DNA from: Micromonospora echinaurantiaca
GTDB taxonomy: Bacteria; Actinomycetota; Actinomycetes; Mycobacteriales; Micromonosporaceae
NCBI RefSeq assembly: GCF_900090235.1
Contig: NZ_LT607750.1
Location: forward strand, 6,157,501-6,221,500
Length of the DNA stretch: 64,000 nt
Direction: 5' to 3'
Shown here piece after piece: positions 1 through 9,036 of this stretch (position 1 is its first letter; every line of letters begins with the position of its first letter). A program made the translations under genes and the position numbers. The notes below the pieces were generated by a model, which was given only the letters and a program-made list of their open reading frames with translations, was not told where the DNA came from and made no database searches.

Positions 1-176
1 CACGATGAGAGCCACAGCCACCTGCGGGAACGCGTCGCCATTCATCGATGGCGAGCGAATATGACGAATTTCGCACGAGACATTCCGGTGAACCGATAAT
101 TGCCGAGTTGTTTCCCGGAACGGTGGGGTGGGCACTGGTGATGCGGTCAGTTGGGACCGCGAAATCGGAGGTGACC

Positions 177-617
177 GTGCAACCGTCGACGTTCAATCCC
201 TGGACCTGGCGTGACCCGGCCGCGCTCGCCGGCGGGTACGAACAGAGCACGCCGCCGGCGGCGCCACCGGAGCGGTCCGGCGACGGCCCGGACGCACCAG
301 GGCCGGGCACCCCGATCGACCTGACGGGCTACCGGGTCGAGGCGACCGACGGCCGGATCGGCTCGGTCGGCGAGGCCAGCGGGGACACCGACGCCCGGTG
401 GCTGGTGGTCGACACCGGGCCCTGGATCCTCGGCCGCAAGGTGCTGCTGCCGGTCGGCACGGTCGCCCGGGTGGACCACCTCGACCGCACCGTGTACGTG
501 GACCGGACCCGGGAGCAGGTCAAGGGTTCCCCGGCCTTCGACCCGGAGGCGTACGACCGGCCGGACTACCGGGACCGGGTGGGCGGCTACTACCAGGACA
601 GCTACCGCCAGGGCTGA
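177..617 (+). CDS. PRC-barrel domain protein
   Basis: A 146-residue soluble protein. Residues about 46-110 have the PRC-barrel pattern (a short beta-rich fold, here with the LTGYRVEATDGRIGSV stretch followed by WLVVDTGPWILGRKVLLP). The C-terminal tail is rich in Tyr, Asp and Arg. PRC-barrels act in RNA metabolism (RimM) and photosynthetic reaction centres, and stand-alone actinobacterial versions have no fixed role. The reading frame is open further upstream, but a near-perfect ribosome site GGAGGTGA at 167-174 sits five bases before the GTG at 177, so I take that start. No membrane segment or signal peptide is visible. Confidence 0.8.
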   Translation: MQPSTFNPWTWRDPAALAGGYEQSTPPAAPPERSGDGPDAPGPGTPIDLTGYRVEATDGRIGSVGEASGDTDARWLVVDTGPWILGRKVLLPVGTVARVDHLDRTVYVDRTREQVKGSPAFDPEAYDRPDYRDRVGGYYQDSYRQG

Positions 618-649
618 CGGCCCGCCGGGGAAGCCGATACCGTAGCGGC

Positions 650-826
650 ATGGTCCGGGCGAGCAGTTACGCGCCGGAGGTCGTCGACCCGGTCGACGGC
701 CTCCCGCTCGATGCCGTGCCCACCTTCCCCACCAGCTCCGGCGACGGCCGCGAGCGGATCATCGACGTGCTTCGTGCCGACGGGATGCGGTTCCGTGACG
801 GCGCGCGATGGCGTTCGACGCACTGA
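650..826 (+). CDS. Small ORF upstream of trpS, possible leader peptide
   Basis: A 58-codon frame with strongly G/C-biased third positions lies in the 290-base gap before trpS. It has no clear ribosome site at its first ATG. An internal ATG at 785 would give a 13-codon peptide, MRFRDGARWRSTH, with one Trp codon at 809-811 only four codons before the stop. A GC-rich hairpin (841-862) follows within 15 bases. Short Trp-containing leaders ahead of a hairpin are the classical layout of ribosome-mediated attenuation, known for an auxiliary trpS in Streptomyces. A single Trp codon is weak evidence. It could equally be a small unrelated protein. Confidence 0.35.
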   Translation: MVRASSYAPEVVDPVDGLPLDAVPTFPTSSGDGRERIIDVLRADGMRFRDGARWRSTH

Positions 827-840
827 CTCGAACCCACTGA

Positions 841-862
841 CCCGAGGGGCGTCCGCCCCGGG
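841..862 (+). terminator. Hairpin between the leader ORF and trpS
   Basis: GGGGC (846-850) pairs with GCCCC (855-859) around GTCC, and CCC (841-843) pairs with GGG (860-862) across a two-base bulge. There is no T run, only a pyrimidine-rich CCTCTTCC stretch further on. It could be an attenuator ahead of trpS. Confidence 0.35.
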
Positions 863-907
863 TCGATCGCGCCCATCCTCTTCCTTCGGCACGAAAGGCG
901 TACCACC

Positions 908-1966
908 ATGTCCACAGCACGGATGCTCACCGGGGACCGCCCCACCGGGCGGCTGCACCTCGGCCACTACGTCGGCAGCATCGCGAACCGGGTGCGGCTG
1001 CACCAGCGGTACGAGAGCTTCTTCATCATCGCCGACCTGCACATGCTCACCACGCGCAACGGTCGGCAGGACATCGAGGGGGTGGCCGACAACGCCCGCG
1101 AGATGGTCACCGACGTCCTCGCCGCCGGCGTCGATCCGGCACGGGCCACGTTCTACCTCCAGTCGGCCATCCCGGAGGTCGGTGACCTGAACACCCTGTT
1201 CCAGAACCTGGTGACCGTGCCCCGGCTGGAACGGGTGCCGTCGCTGAAGGAGATGGCCCGCGACTCCGGCAAGGAGGAGATGCCGTACGGCCTGCTCGGT
1301 TATCCCGTGCTCCAGGCCGCTGACATCCTCTGCGTCAAGGGCGAGGTGGTCCCCGTCGGCAAGGACAACGCGGCGCACGTCGAGGTGACCCGGGAGATCG
1401 CCCGGCGCTTCAACCACCTCTACGGGGAGGTGTTCCCGGTGCCCGAGCTGATCCCGTCGGAGACGCCCACCCTGGTCGGCACGGACGGCCGGGCCAAGAT
1501 GAGCAAGAGCCTGGGCAACGCCATCTCGCTCTCCGACGACCCGGCCACGGTGCGCCGGAAGGTGATGGGCATGTACACCGACCCGAACCGGGTGCGCGCC
1601 GACGTACCGGGCACGGTCGAGGGGAACCCGGTGTTCGCGTACCACGACGTGTTCAACCCGGACCGGGACCGGGTGGCGGAGCTGAAGCGGCGCTACCGGG
1701 CCGGCCGGGTCGGGGACGTCGAGGTGAAGGAGGAACTGGCGGCCACGCTCAACCGGTTCCTCGACCCGATCCGGGAGCGCCGGGCCCGGTTCGAGGCGGA
1801 CCGGGGCCTGGTCGACCAGCTGATCGTCGAGGGGACCGAGCGGACTCGCGCCGAGGTGCGCAAGACCCTGGTGGAGGTACGCCGGGCGATGGGGTTGAGC
1901 AGCGCGTACACCCAGGTGCGGCGGCGGGCCGAGCGCTACCGCAAGCGCGCGGAGACAGCCGCCTGA
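908..1966 (+). CDS. trpS: Tryptophanyl-tRNA synthetase
   Basis: A 352-residue class I aminoacyl-tRNA synthetase that charges tRNA-Trp with tryptophan and ATP in the cytoplasm. The N-terminus has the family's GDRPTGRLHLGHYVGS segment with the HIGH-type motif HLGH. A perfect KMSKS loop lies at residues 197-201, inside GRAKMSKSLGN. Length fits bacterial TrpRS. The ATG at 908 follows GAAAGGCG at about the right distance and gives the expected MSTARMLTGDRPTG start. The gene stands alone on its strand, with the possible leader upstream and a 12-bp terminator shared with the convergent protease downstream. Confidence 0.96.
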   Translation: MSTARMLTGDRPTGRLHLGHYVGSIANRVRLHQRYESFFIIADLHMLTTRNGRQDIEGVADNAREMVTDVLAAGVDPARATFYLQSAIPEVGDLNTLFQNLVTVPRLERVPSLKEMARDSGKEEMPYGLLGYPVLQAADILCVKGEVVPVGKDNAAHVEVTREIARRFNHLYGEVFPVPELIPSETPTLVGTDGRAKMSKSLGNAISLSDDPATVRRKVMGMYTDPNRVRADVPGTVEGNPVFAYHDVFNPDRDRVAELKRRYRAGRVGDVEVKEELAATLNRFLDPIRERRARFEADRGLVDQLIVEGTERTRAEVRKTLVEVRRAMGLSSAYTQVRRRAERYRKRAETAA

Positions 1967-1992
1967 CGAGTCGTCCGCACCGACGGGGACGG

Positions 1993-2020
1993 GGCCGGTC
2001 GGGCAACCGCCCGACCGGCC
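1993..2020. terminator. Bidirectional terminator between trpS and the subtilase
   Basis: A perfect 12-bp stem (1993-2004 with 2009-2020) has the four-base loop AACC. It lies between two convergent genes, 26 bases after the trpS stop and 18 bases after the subtilase stop. It lacks a T run, as is usual for actinomycete terminators. Confidence 0.8.
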
Positions 2021-2038
2021 CGCCGCGTCACGGCGTGG

Positions 2039-4693
2039 TCACTGGGTGACGGACGCCGCCAGGTGGAACGGGTTCGTGAGGTACGGGCTGGTGCGACGCG
2101 CCTCGACGACGAACTCCCACACACCCGGCTTCGGCTTGGCGTAGCTGCGGGTGAACGGGTCGCAGCCGTTGCCGTCCAGGTAGTTGGCGTAGCAGTAGGC
2201 GGTGCCGGCGCTGGACCGCTCCGCGTCGAGACCGTCCGGCCCGTACGCCCACCAGCGGGTCTGGCTGCCGTCGGCCAGGCCGGAGAGGTTCACGTCCAGG
2301 CTGGTGGCGCCGGCCGGGACCGCCACGGTGTAGATGATCGTGCCGTTTCGGTTCACGGTGCCCGCCGCCGACCAGGTGGCGCCGGGCGCCAGCGGGGCGG
2401 CGGCCGCGACGGCCAGCATGGCGGACCGCTCGACGGCCTGGGTGGCGGCGTTGTCGATGGTCAGCACGGCGCTGTGGATGCCCTGGGTGGTCGGGGCGGC
2501 GGTCACCCGGACGACCGTCGGGACGCCCTTGGCCAGGGTGACCTTGCGAGGCGCGGTGAAGGTGCCGTCGTTGCCCTGGAGGTCCAGGACGTAGTCCACC
2601 GGATCCTCGGAACCGCCGGTGCGGGTCAGGGTCAGGTCGTAGTCGCGAGACTCGCCGACGGCCTGGCCGCCGCTGCCCGGTGCGCAGCTGTTGTACAGCC
2701 CGCTGCCGGTGTGCGGCGTGGCCAGCTTGTCCGAGAGGACGGTGCAGACCGGCGCCGAGACGGTGACCTCGTCGGTGTCGGCGACGCCCTTGGCCAGGTA
2801 CTGCCAGGCGTGCACCACGTCGAACTCGCCGCGGCCCTGGGCGATGGCCGGCTCGTCCTTGTTGAAGTCGGCGGTCGAGTAGATGGCCCGACGCAGCTCC
2901 GCCGGGGTGGGGTCGATGCCGTTCTGCTTCGCGGCGGAAAGCAGCAGCGCGGCGGCCCCGGCAGCCTGCGGGGAGGCCATCGAGGTGCCCTGCATCATCG
3001 AGTACCCGGTCGGCAGGGGGTATCCGGCGTCCGGGACGGCGCTGCTGGCGATCCAGCTCGGGGTCGGCGAGATGGCCGCGCCGGGCGCGGTGATGTCCGG
3101 TTTGAAGCCGCCGTCCTCGCGCGGGCCGCGCGAGGAGAACGGGAAGACCGACCGGACGGCGTTGACGACGGACCCGTAGTTGGCCCACCAGGTGTGCTTG
3201 GAGACCGAAGCGCCGACGCTGACCACGTTGCCGGCGGAGGACGGGTCACCGACGCTGTTGGTGCCGGCCCCGGAGTTGCCGGCCGACGAGAAGATCTGGA
3301 CGCCGGTGGTGTCGATCAGTCGGTCGTACAGCAGCGCCATGGCGCTCTGCCCGTCGTTCAGGGCGGGCATCGAGCCGATGGACAGGTTGATCACGTCCAC
3401 GCCGTAGTTGGTGGCGAGGTCGACCATGCCGTCGGTGAGGGCGGCGCTGGAGCAGCCGTTGCTGGTGCAGGCCCGCATGGAGACGAGCTTGGCGCCGGGC
3501 GCCTGACCGTTCATCTGCCCGCCGAGGATCCCGTGCGCGGCGGTGATGCCGGCGACGTGCGTGCCGTGCGCCTCGTCGAGGGTGTTGATGTTGACGCCGG
3601 CCAGCAGTGGGCTCAGGCGCCGGGCCTCGACAGTGAAGGGCTGGCGCTCGTTGAGGTCCGTCGCCGGGTTGTCGGTGCCGATGTAGCCGATCTGCTGGTT
3701 CTCCCGGTACGGCCGGTGCAGCTCGTCGTCCGTGAACACGTAGTCCTGGTTGAGGTCGATCCAGACCGCGTTGTCGGACTCGCGGTACGCGATGCCCAGG
3801 GTTCCGGTGAGGGTGGGGTCGACGTAGCCGGCGATGGCGAGGTTCTTGCGGGTCAGGTACATGTCGTCGCTGCCGCCGTCGGGCAGCGTCCAGGTGATGT
3901 CGTACTTGTCCACCACCGGCCCGGTGACCTTGTTGCCGGCGCTGAGCAACAGCCAGGTGCGGTCGAAGAGCAGGTCGATGAGGTTCAGCGGGTTGCTGCC
4001 GACGGCCGTGTCCACCAGCTTGCGTTCGCCGGTCGTGGTGGTGGCGAGCGCCGGGTGGGTCGGGTCGATCCCGGTGTCCATGACGCCGATGGTCACGCCC
4101 CGGCCGTCGTAGCTCGGGTGTTCATTCTTGAACGCCACCGAGCCGGTCTCCCGGGTCGGCATGTACGGGTTGTTGTCGGGCGTCGCCGCCGACGGGGCGG
4201 CCGGGTGGCGTCCGGCGTCCCCGCCGGCGGCCGGGCTGGCCGCCGTGGTCTCCGCCAGTTCGAGCAGTTCGTCGGCGTCCACCCGGAGCACGTCGTCGAG
4301 GGCGACGGCCTGCTCCACGGCGGCGAAGGGCACGTTCGCCTTGACGTAGCCGATCTCCGGCTCGGTGCGGGTGACCTCGGCGCCGAGGTCGGTGAGCTGC
4401 CGGGTGGCCGCATCGGCCCGGCCCGGCCGCACCGCGAACATCAGCGTGACGAAGTCGGGGACCGCCTGGCCGGCGCCGGCCGGCAGGCTGCGGGTCCGGT
4501 ACTGCGCGGCGTACGTGGCGATCAGGGCGCGGTCGTGGCTGCCCAGTTTGTCGGCGGCGCCGCCGGGAGCCGCCGCGACGCCGGCCTGGGCCGGGCCGGC
4601 GGACAGGGAGAGGCCGCCCACGACAAGCGTGGCGGCGAGTGCCGCGGCGACCTGACGGGCACGGCGCGGTGTGCGTCTGGCAGGGGAAGTCAC
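2039..4693 (-). CDS. Secreted subtilisin-like serine protease (S8 family)
   Basis: An 884-residue secreted endopeptidase. The N-terminus is a classic Sec signal: Arg-rich start, long hydrophobic stretch, then a GPAQAG cleavage region. A propeptide follows (LMFAVRPGRADAAT onward, inhibitor I9-like). The catalytic triad is intact: Asp206 in GVMDTGID, His379 in AHGTHVAG and Ser571 in GTSMASP. The 170-residue gap between Asp and His is longer than in simple subtilisins and suggests an inserted domain. The C-terminal 250 residues are beta-rich and resemble Fn3-like and PPC-like modules. The GTG at 4693 is chosen because GGAGG lies seven bases upstream; an upstream in-frame ATG at 4777 has no such site. 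Confidence 0.93.
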   Translation of the reverse strand: MTSPARRTPRRARQVAAALAATLVVGGLSLSAGPAQAGVAAAPGGAADKLGSHDRALIATYAAQYRTRSLPAGAGQAVPDFVTLMFAVRPGRADAATRQLTDLGAEVTRTEPEIGYVKANVPFAAVEQAVALDDVLRVDADELLELAETTAASPAAGGDAGRHPAAPSAATPDNNPYMPTRETGSVAFKNEHPSYDGRGVTIGVMDTGIDPTHPALATTTTGERKLVDTAVGSNPLNLIDLLFDRTWLLLSAGNKVTGPVVDKYDITWTLPDGGSDDMYLTRKNLAIAGYVDPTLTGTLGIAYRESDNAVWIDLNQDYVFTDDELHRPYRENQQIGYIGTDNPATDLNERQPFTVEARRLSPLLAGVNINTLDEAHGTHVAGITAAHGILGGQMNGQAPGAKLVSMRACTSNGCSSAALTDGMVDLATNYGVDVINLSIGSMPALNDGQSAMALLYDRLIDTTGVQIFSSAGNSGAGTNSVGDPSSAGNVVSVGASVSKHTWWANYGSVVNAVRSVFPFSSRGPREDGGFKPDITAPGAAISPTPSWIASSAVPDAGYPLPTGYSMMQGTSMASPQAAGAAALLLSAAKQNGIDPTPAELRRAIYSTADFNKDEPAIAQGRGEFDVVHAWQYLAKGVADTDEVTVSAPVCTVLSDKLATPHTGSGLYNSCAPGSGGQAVGESRDYDLTLTRTGGSEDPVDYVLDLQGNDGTFTAPRKVTLAKGVPTVVRVTAAPTTQGIHSAVLTIDNAATQAVERSAMLAVAAAAPLAPGATWSAAGTVNRNGTIIYTVAVPAGATSLDVNLSGLADGSQTRWWAYGPDGLDAERSSAGTAYCYANYLDGNGCDPFTRSYAKPKPGVWEFVVEARRTSPYLTNPFHLAASVTQ

Positions 4694-4861
4694 TCGACAT
4701 CCTCCAGGGGCAGGGATGGGCTGACGCGCACACACTGCCATCGATATCGGGCCCCTGAGCTGGCAGTTCACCGCCATGGCATAAATCTGCCAACGCCCTT
4801 CGGCCGGTATGTCGGAATTTGCCGCGCCTGCCTACTCGGCAACCCGCTGAGCTGGCGATTC

Positions 4862-5830
4862 TCAGATCCACTTACGGCGGGCGGCCTGCCAACCCAACTG
4901 GATCCTGCTCTGCACCCCGGCCAGACCGAGGAGCCGCTGCACGCGCCGCTGGACCGTCCGCATGCTCACCCCCAGCTGCGAGGCGATCGCCTGGTCGGTG
5001 TAGCCGGCCAGCAGCAGGGCCAGCAGCCGGCGGTCGTCGACCGCCAACGGGCCGTCGGGAAGCGCGGAGAGCGCGGTCGGCACCGGCAGGGCCGACTCCC
5101 AGATCCGGTCGACAATCCAGGTGAGACAGTCCACCACCGGGCGGGCCCGCACCACCAGCAGCACCGGCTCCCTGGGCGCCACGTCCGGCGGCACGAGCGC
5201 CGCCTGCCGCCGGTCGATGACCATCAGCTTGAACGGGACGGCGGCCACCCTCATCTCCTCACCCAGCGCGGCCCACTCCTCCAGCAGCAGCGGGATCTGC
5301 GGGCTGTCCGGGTCCAGCAGGTCACGGTCGTACACCACCCGGTAGCGGACCCCGGCCCGCAGCGCCTCGCGCTGGGCGACGTTGTCGGTGGCCGGAACGG
5401 CGACAGCCGGACGCCGGCTGAGGGCGCGGATGTCCTGGGTGGCCTCCCGCTGCAACATGGCGTAACGCTCGGCGATGGCCCTTGCCCCCCGGACCACCTC
5501 GACCGAGTCCGCACCGCCCCCGGCCGGGCCGTTGGCCTCGAACCGCTCGGCCAGCTGCGCGATGACCGCCTGCGCCCGGCGTAGCTCGTCCATCCGTTGC
5601 AACGCCAGGAGCTTGAGGGTCGGGTCCGGGGGCGCGGCCCGGATCAGGCCCGCCGGCTCGGACCGGACCTCCACGAGTCCCTTGCCCGCCAGGCCCGCCA
5701 GCGCCCGGTCGACCTCGGCGCGGGACAGTCCGGTCCGATCGGCGAGTTCCGCCGCGCCGGCCGCCGGGGCGGCGGTCAGCGCCAGATAGACCTGTTCCTC
5801 ACCGGGCTCGACGCCGACAGCCTCCAGCAC
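4862..5830 (-). CDS. TrmB/LuxR-type helix-turn-helix transcriptional regulator
   Basis: A 322-residue cytoplasmic regulator. The N-terminal 70 residues look like a TrmB-type winged helix (ELADRTGLSRAEVDRALAGLAGKGLVEV). The C-terminus is a LuxR-type HTH: LLALLLAGYTDQAIASQLGVSMRTVQRRVQRLL. The region between may sense a ligand. GTG at 5830 has GGAGGG four bases upstream; a much longer frame upstream lacks coding support. It lies 168 bases upstream of the subtilase on the same strand, and such regulators are often found beside S8 proteases in actinomycetes, so it may control that gene. The link is inferred from position only. Confidence 0.88.
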   Translation of the reverse strand: MLEAVGVEPGEEQVYLALTAAPAAGAAELADRTGLSRAEVDRALAGLAGKGLVEVRSEPAGLIRAAPPDPTLKLLALQRMDELRRAQAVIAQLAERFEANGPAGGGADSVEVVRGARAIAERYAMLQREATQDIRALSRRPAVAVPATDNVAQREALRAGVRYRVVYDRDLLDPDSPQIPLLLEEWAALGEEMRVAAVPFKLMVIDRRQAALVPPDVAPREPVLLVVRARPVVDCLTWIVDRIWESALPVPTALSALPDGPLAVDDRRLLALLLAGYTDQAIASQLGVSMRTVQRRVQRLLGLAGVQSRIQLGWQAARRKWI

Positions 5831-6001
5831 TTGGCCCTCCACCCGGCAGTCCTGATCATGAGCGACCCGCGGTGGGCAGCAGTGTAGCCAGCTGTCCGCG
5901 CAGGCCAAGGCCCCGTGACCCGCGGCTGCGCTACGTGAGGTCGACGTACCGCGGGCAGGGTGGCGCCGGCCCGCGACGAGCTGCCCTCGATACTGGGGAC
6001 C

Positions 6002-6571
6002 ATGCCGGAGCCGACCCTGCCCATCCGTACCGAGCGGCTGCGCCTGCGGCCCTACCGCGGCGACGAAGTGGACGCTCTGCTCGCGTACTACAGCGATCCG
6101 GTGGTGGCCCGCTACATCCCGTGGGAACCGTGGACGCGTGACTTCGCGGCAACCGTGGTCGCCCGGCGCGTCCACGGCACCGGCATCACCGGGGCCGAGT
6201 CCCGGCTGGCGCTGGTGGTGGAGCACGAGGGTGAGATCGTCGGCGACGTCATCCTGTGGCCGGCCGACGAGACCCTGTCCCGGGGCGAGATGGGCTGGGC
6301 CTTCCACCCGTCGGTGTCCGGGCGTGGGTTCGCCACCGAGGCGGTCCGCGCGCTCGTCGGCGTGGCGTTCGAACAGTGCGGCATGCACCGGGTGATCGCC
6401 CACGTGGACGCCCGGAACACACCGTCGGCACGGGTGTGCGAGCGGGTCGGCATGGTCCGGGAGGCCCACCTGCGCCAGGACCACTGGACCAAGGGCGAGT
6501 GGGCGGACACCCTGATCTACGGGCTGCTCGCCAAGGAGTGGGCTGCCACGCCGGCGGCGCCCGTGGGCTGA
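6002..6571 (+). CDS. GNAT family N-acetyltransferase (RimJ-like)
   Basis: A 189-residue GCN5-related acetyltransferase using acetyl-CoA, of the RimJ/RimL subtype that acetylates protein N-termini or small amines. It starts with the subfamily opening RTERLRLRPY. The acetyl-CoA site is visible as HPSVSGRGFATEAVRALV (Q/RxxGxA type), followed by HRVIAHVDARNTPSARVCERVGMV, typical of the C-terminal half. ATG 6002 follows GGGGA. It is divergent from the regulator at 4862-5830. The substrate cannot be read from sequence. Confidence 0.9.
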   Translation: MPEPTLPIRTERLRLRPYRGDEVDALLAYYSDPVVARYIPWEPWTRDFAATVVARRVHGTGITGAESRLALVVEHEGEIVGDVILWPADETLSRGEMGWAFHPSVSGRGFATEAVRALVGVAFEQCGMHRVIAHVDARNTPSARVCERVGMVREAHLRQDHWTKGEWADTLIYGLLAKEWAATPAAPVG

Positions 6572-6595
6572 GCGCGCCCATGTGAGGATGTGCCG

Positions 6596-7066
6596 GTGTC
6601 GTATCCCCCTCATTCGGCCCACCCGCCGGTGCCGGGCGCCGTGACGCCGATGGTGTACCCCCACCCGATCCAGCCGCCGCCGGGCTGGTCGGTGCTCGCC
6701 GTCACGGTGAACCGTGGCCCGTACATCGTGCCCGTCTCCGCCACGGGCAAGCTCAAGATCGACGGTCAGACGGTGCCGATCCCCGGCGAGGGCACCTGGC
6801 ACATGGTGCTCGCGCCCGGGCCGCACGACGTGCGCTACACCGACTTCATGGGCGTCCCACTGGTGACCACCGCACTGGCCGCCCATCCGGGCGCGGCGCA
6901 TCACCTGTCGTTCCGGTTCGGCGCGTGGCGCAACCGCGTCCACGACGGGCACGGCACCGACGTGACGAAGTTCGGGCTCTGGTCGAACTACACCATCCTG
7001 CTCCTCGTGTTCGCCGTGGTCGGGGTGGTCTGCTGCGGTCTGCTGGCGCCGTTGGCCACGTCCTGA
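6596..7066 (+). CDS. Hypothetical protein with C-terminal membrane anchor
   Basis: A 156-residue protein of unknown function. It has a Pro-rich N-terminus (residues 1-25), a beta-rich middle (WSVLAVTVNRGPYIVPVSATGK and following) that may form a small sandwich, and one C-terminal membrane helix around TILLLVFAVVGVVCCGLLAP. GTG at 6596 has GAGGA seven bases upstream and is preferred to the in-frame GTG at 6590. It starts 24 bases after the acetyltransferase stop on the same strand and may share its transcript. Confidence 0.65.
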   Translation: MSYPPHSAHPPVPGAVTPMVYPHPIQPPPGWSVLAVTVNRGPYIVPVSATGKLKIDGQTVPIPGEGTWHMVLAPGPHDVRYTDFMGVPLVTTALAAHPGAAHHLSFRFGAWRNRVHDGHGTDVTKFGLWSNYTILLLVFAVVGVVCCGLLAPLATS

Positions 7067-7111
7067 CCCGGCCTTGTTCGGCCTGGCCCCGAACGGTCGC
7101 AGCCGCTCGCC

Positions 7112-7552
7112 TCACCGACCGCCGTGGAGCTTTCGCTGGAAGTAGGCGGCTACCTCGGCCAGATGCTCGCCGTACGCGGGCTCGCTCGGGTGGTACTCGG
7201 CGGTCCGCTCGTCCCGGAACGGGGTCAGCCAGCGATGGTAGGTGTCCTGCTCGTTCTCGGCCGCGTGGATCGCGCGCAGGATGACCGGCCGGTAGACCAG
7301 CTCCGCCCGCCAGTTGCCCACGTACTTCGCCTTGATGTGCGCCGTCACCGGACGACGCCGCCCGTGGGCGTACCCGATGACCGTGATGGTCTCGTACCCC
7401 AGGCCGCCGAAGCCGCCGACCACGTACAGCTTCGCGCCGGCGGGGAAGATCTTCTGGCTGCGGAAGTCCGCGCGCGGCCCGTTCGCGCTGTACGGGTACG
7501 GCAGCAGGTTGCCCACGATGCACCACTCCGGGCTCCAGCCGTCCTCAACCAT
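7112..7552 (-). CDS. Hypothetical protein
   Basis: A 146-residue soluble protein I cannot place. It has a Gly/Tyr-rich central part (KLYVVGGFGGLGYETITVIGYAHGRRRPVTAHIKAKYVGNW) and an acidic, aromatic C-terminus. Codon bias is typical of a real gene. It is convergent with the gene ending at 7066, only 45 bases away, and no strong hairpin lies between. No signal peptide or membrane segment is seen. Confidence 0.65.
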   Translation of the reverse strand: MVEDGWSPEWCIVGNLLPYPYSANGPRADFRSQKIFPAGAKLYVVGGFGGLGYETITVIGYAHGRRRPVTAHIKAKYVGNWRAELVYRPVILRAIHAAENEQDTYHRWLTPFRDERTAEYHPSEPAYGEHLAEVAAYFQRKLHGGR

Positions 7553-7595
7553 GCGGGGACACTACTGGTTTCCCGACCGCTGACAACGGCCCGAG

Positions 7596-8063
7596 TCAGT
7601 CGCCCGCTTCGACGTACGACGCCAGGTTGGCCAGTGAGGAGGCGATCCCGGCCTCGTGGACCGCCTGGTCGATGCCGGGTGGCACGTCCGTGGCGGTGAC
7701 GGTCACCTCGGTCCCCGCATCGGTGGCGGCGAGGTGCCAGGTCATTGTCATGGTGCCCGCGTACGCCGGGTCGTCGGCCTCGAACACGGCCCGCTGCACC
7801 ACCCGTTCTCCGGGCACCAGGGCGGCGAACCCGACGTCGACGACATCCGTCGCGTCTGACGTCTTGCCGGGACTGCCGGCGGAGTCGAGGTAGGTGAGGA
7901 CCATCCGGAACCCTCCACCGGGCCGGGGATCCCACCGCTCGATCCGCCCGCGCATGCCGTCCGGCGGCAGCCATTCCTCAAGCGACTCCCGGTGAAGGAG
8001 GGCGCCGTAGACGGTCGCCGGTGGTGCCGCGATCACCCGGCTGGCCCGGTCGATCCTTCCCAT
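7596..8063 (-). CDS. SRPBCC/AHSA1-type START-like protein
   Basis: A 155-residue protein with the features of the AHSA1 branch of the START/SRPBCC fold: SRVIAAPPATVYGALLHRESLEEWLPPDGM at the start, then GGGFRMVLTY, and a C-terminal amphipathic helix. These proteins bind hydrophobic ligands or co-chaperone partners, and in actinomycetes they are often paired with ArsR regulators, but none is adjacent here. The 42-base gap to the gene at 7552 and the shared strand allow co-transcription. The ligand is unknown. Confidence 0.85.
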   Translation of the reverse strand: MGRIDRASRVIAAPPATVYGALLHRESLEEWLPPDGMRGRIERWDPRPGGGFRMVLTYLDSAGSPGKTSDATDVVDVGFAALVPGERVVQRAVFEADDPAYAGTMTMTWHLAATDAGTEVTVTATDVPPGIDQAVHEAGIASSLANLASYVEAGD

Positions 8064-8238
8064 GGCCCGATCCTAGGCACGCAGTGGCTGAGCGGAGCGG
8101 AGCGATCCGGCTTCGTCGTCCTCGTCCGGCCGCTGTTGCCCGACTAGGACGAGTGCGCCGCCCTGAACCTCCGCGGCCCGTCGGGCCAGGGGAACGCAGG
8201 TGATCTCCCCTCAACCGTTCGGGCTTAGGGTCGGTGGC

Positions 8239-8976
8239 ATGGCGCTGCAACTTGTACAGGTGAACTTCAAGGCTCGGGACGACTCGGCGCTCGGCCGGTT
8301 CTGGGCGGAGGCGCTCGGCTGGGGTGTCTCCAGCGAGGGCCCCGGCGTGAGCAACGTCGAACCCGTGGGCTTCGTCTGGCCGGACCCGACCGCCGTCTGC
8401 ATCGACGTGGTCGCCGTTCCGGACCCCGAGACGGTGAAGTACCGCGTACACCTCGATCTCGCCACCACCTCGGTGGCCCATCAGACGGAGTTGGTCGCGC
8501 GCCTGAAGGATCTCGGTGCGACGCCCGCCGACGTGGGCCAGGGCGACGTCCCCTGGACGGTCCTGGCCGACCCGGAGGGCAACGTGTTCTGCGTGCTGGA
8601 GCCTCGGGAGATCTACCGGGACACCGGGCCGATCGCCGCGGTGGTGGTCGACTGCGCGGATCCGCGGGCGATGGCCCGGTTCTGGGACGAGGCGCTGGAC
8701 TGGACCCTGCACGAGGTGACCGACGATCACGCGGTGCTGCGTTCGGTCAAGGGTGTCGGGCCGTACCTGGAATTCCGCCGCATGCCCGGCGAGCCGACCG
8801 TGTCGACCCGCGTTCACCTCGATCTGCTGCCGTACCCCGGTGACGATCAGGCGGCGGCGGTGGACCGGCTGCGGGCTTCCGGCGCCACCGTCATCGACGT
8901 CGGCCAGGGCGACGTGCCGTGGAGGTGCCTCGCCGACCCGGAGGGCAACGACTTCTGCGTCCTCGCTCCGCGCTGA
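8239..8976 (+). CDS. Two-domain VOC (glyoxalase-like) protein
   Basis: A 245-residue protein made of two homologous VOC modules, about residues 1-125 and 130-245. The duplication is obvious from repeated segments: ARFWDEALDWTL against GRFWAEALGWGV, VHLDL twice, DVGQGDVPW twice and LADPEGNxFCVL twice. This is the glyoxalase-like subgroup common in actinomycetes. VOC proteins include dioxygenases, epimerases and drug-binding resistance proteins, and the substrate here is unknown. ATG 8239 gives the usual start; an upstream ATG at 8200 is possible. Confidence 0.88.
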   Translation: MALQLVQVNFKARDDSALGRFWAEALGWGVSSEGPGVSNVEPVGFVWPDPTAVCIDVVAVPDPETVKYRVHLDLATTSVAHQTELVARLKDLGATPADVGQGDVPWTVLADPEGNVFCVLEPREIYRDTGPIAAVVVDCADPRAMARFWDEALDWTLHEVTDDHAVLRSVKGVGPYLEFRRMPGEPTVSTRVHLDLLPYPGDDQAAAVDRLRASGATVIDVGQGDVPWRCLADPEGNDFCVLAPR

Positions 8977-9036
8977 CCCGGCACGCGCTGGGTCGTATGG
9001 CCGTGGATCGCTCAGCCGTCCTCTTCAGATCATTGG

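Noticed and set aside
2063..5584. A 1173-codon plus-strand frame opposite the subtilase and its regulator
   Set aside because: Long antisense frames are normal in DNA of this GC content. The composition is Gly/Arg/Val/Asp-rich without domains, while the minus-strand genes carry complete motifs.
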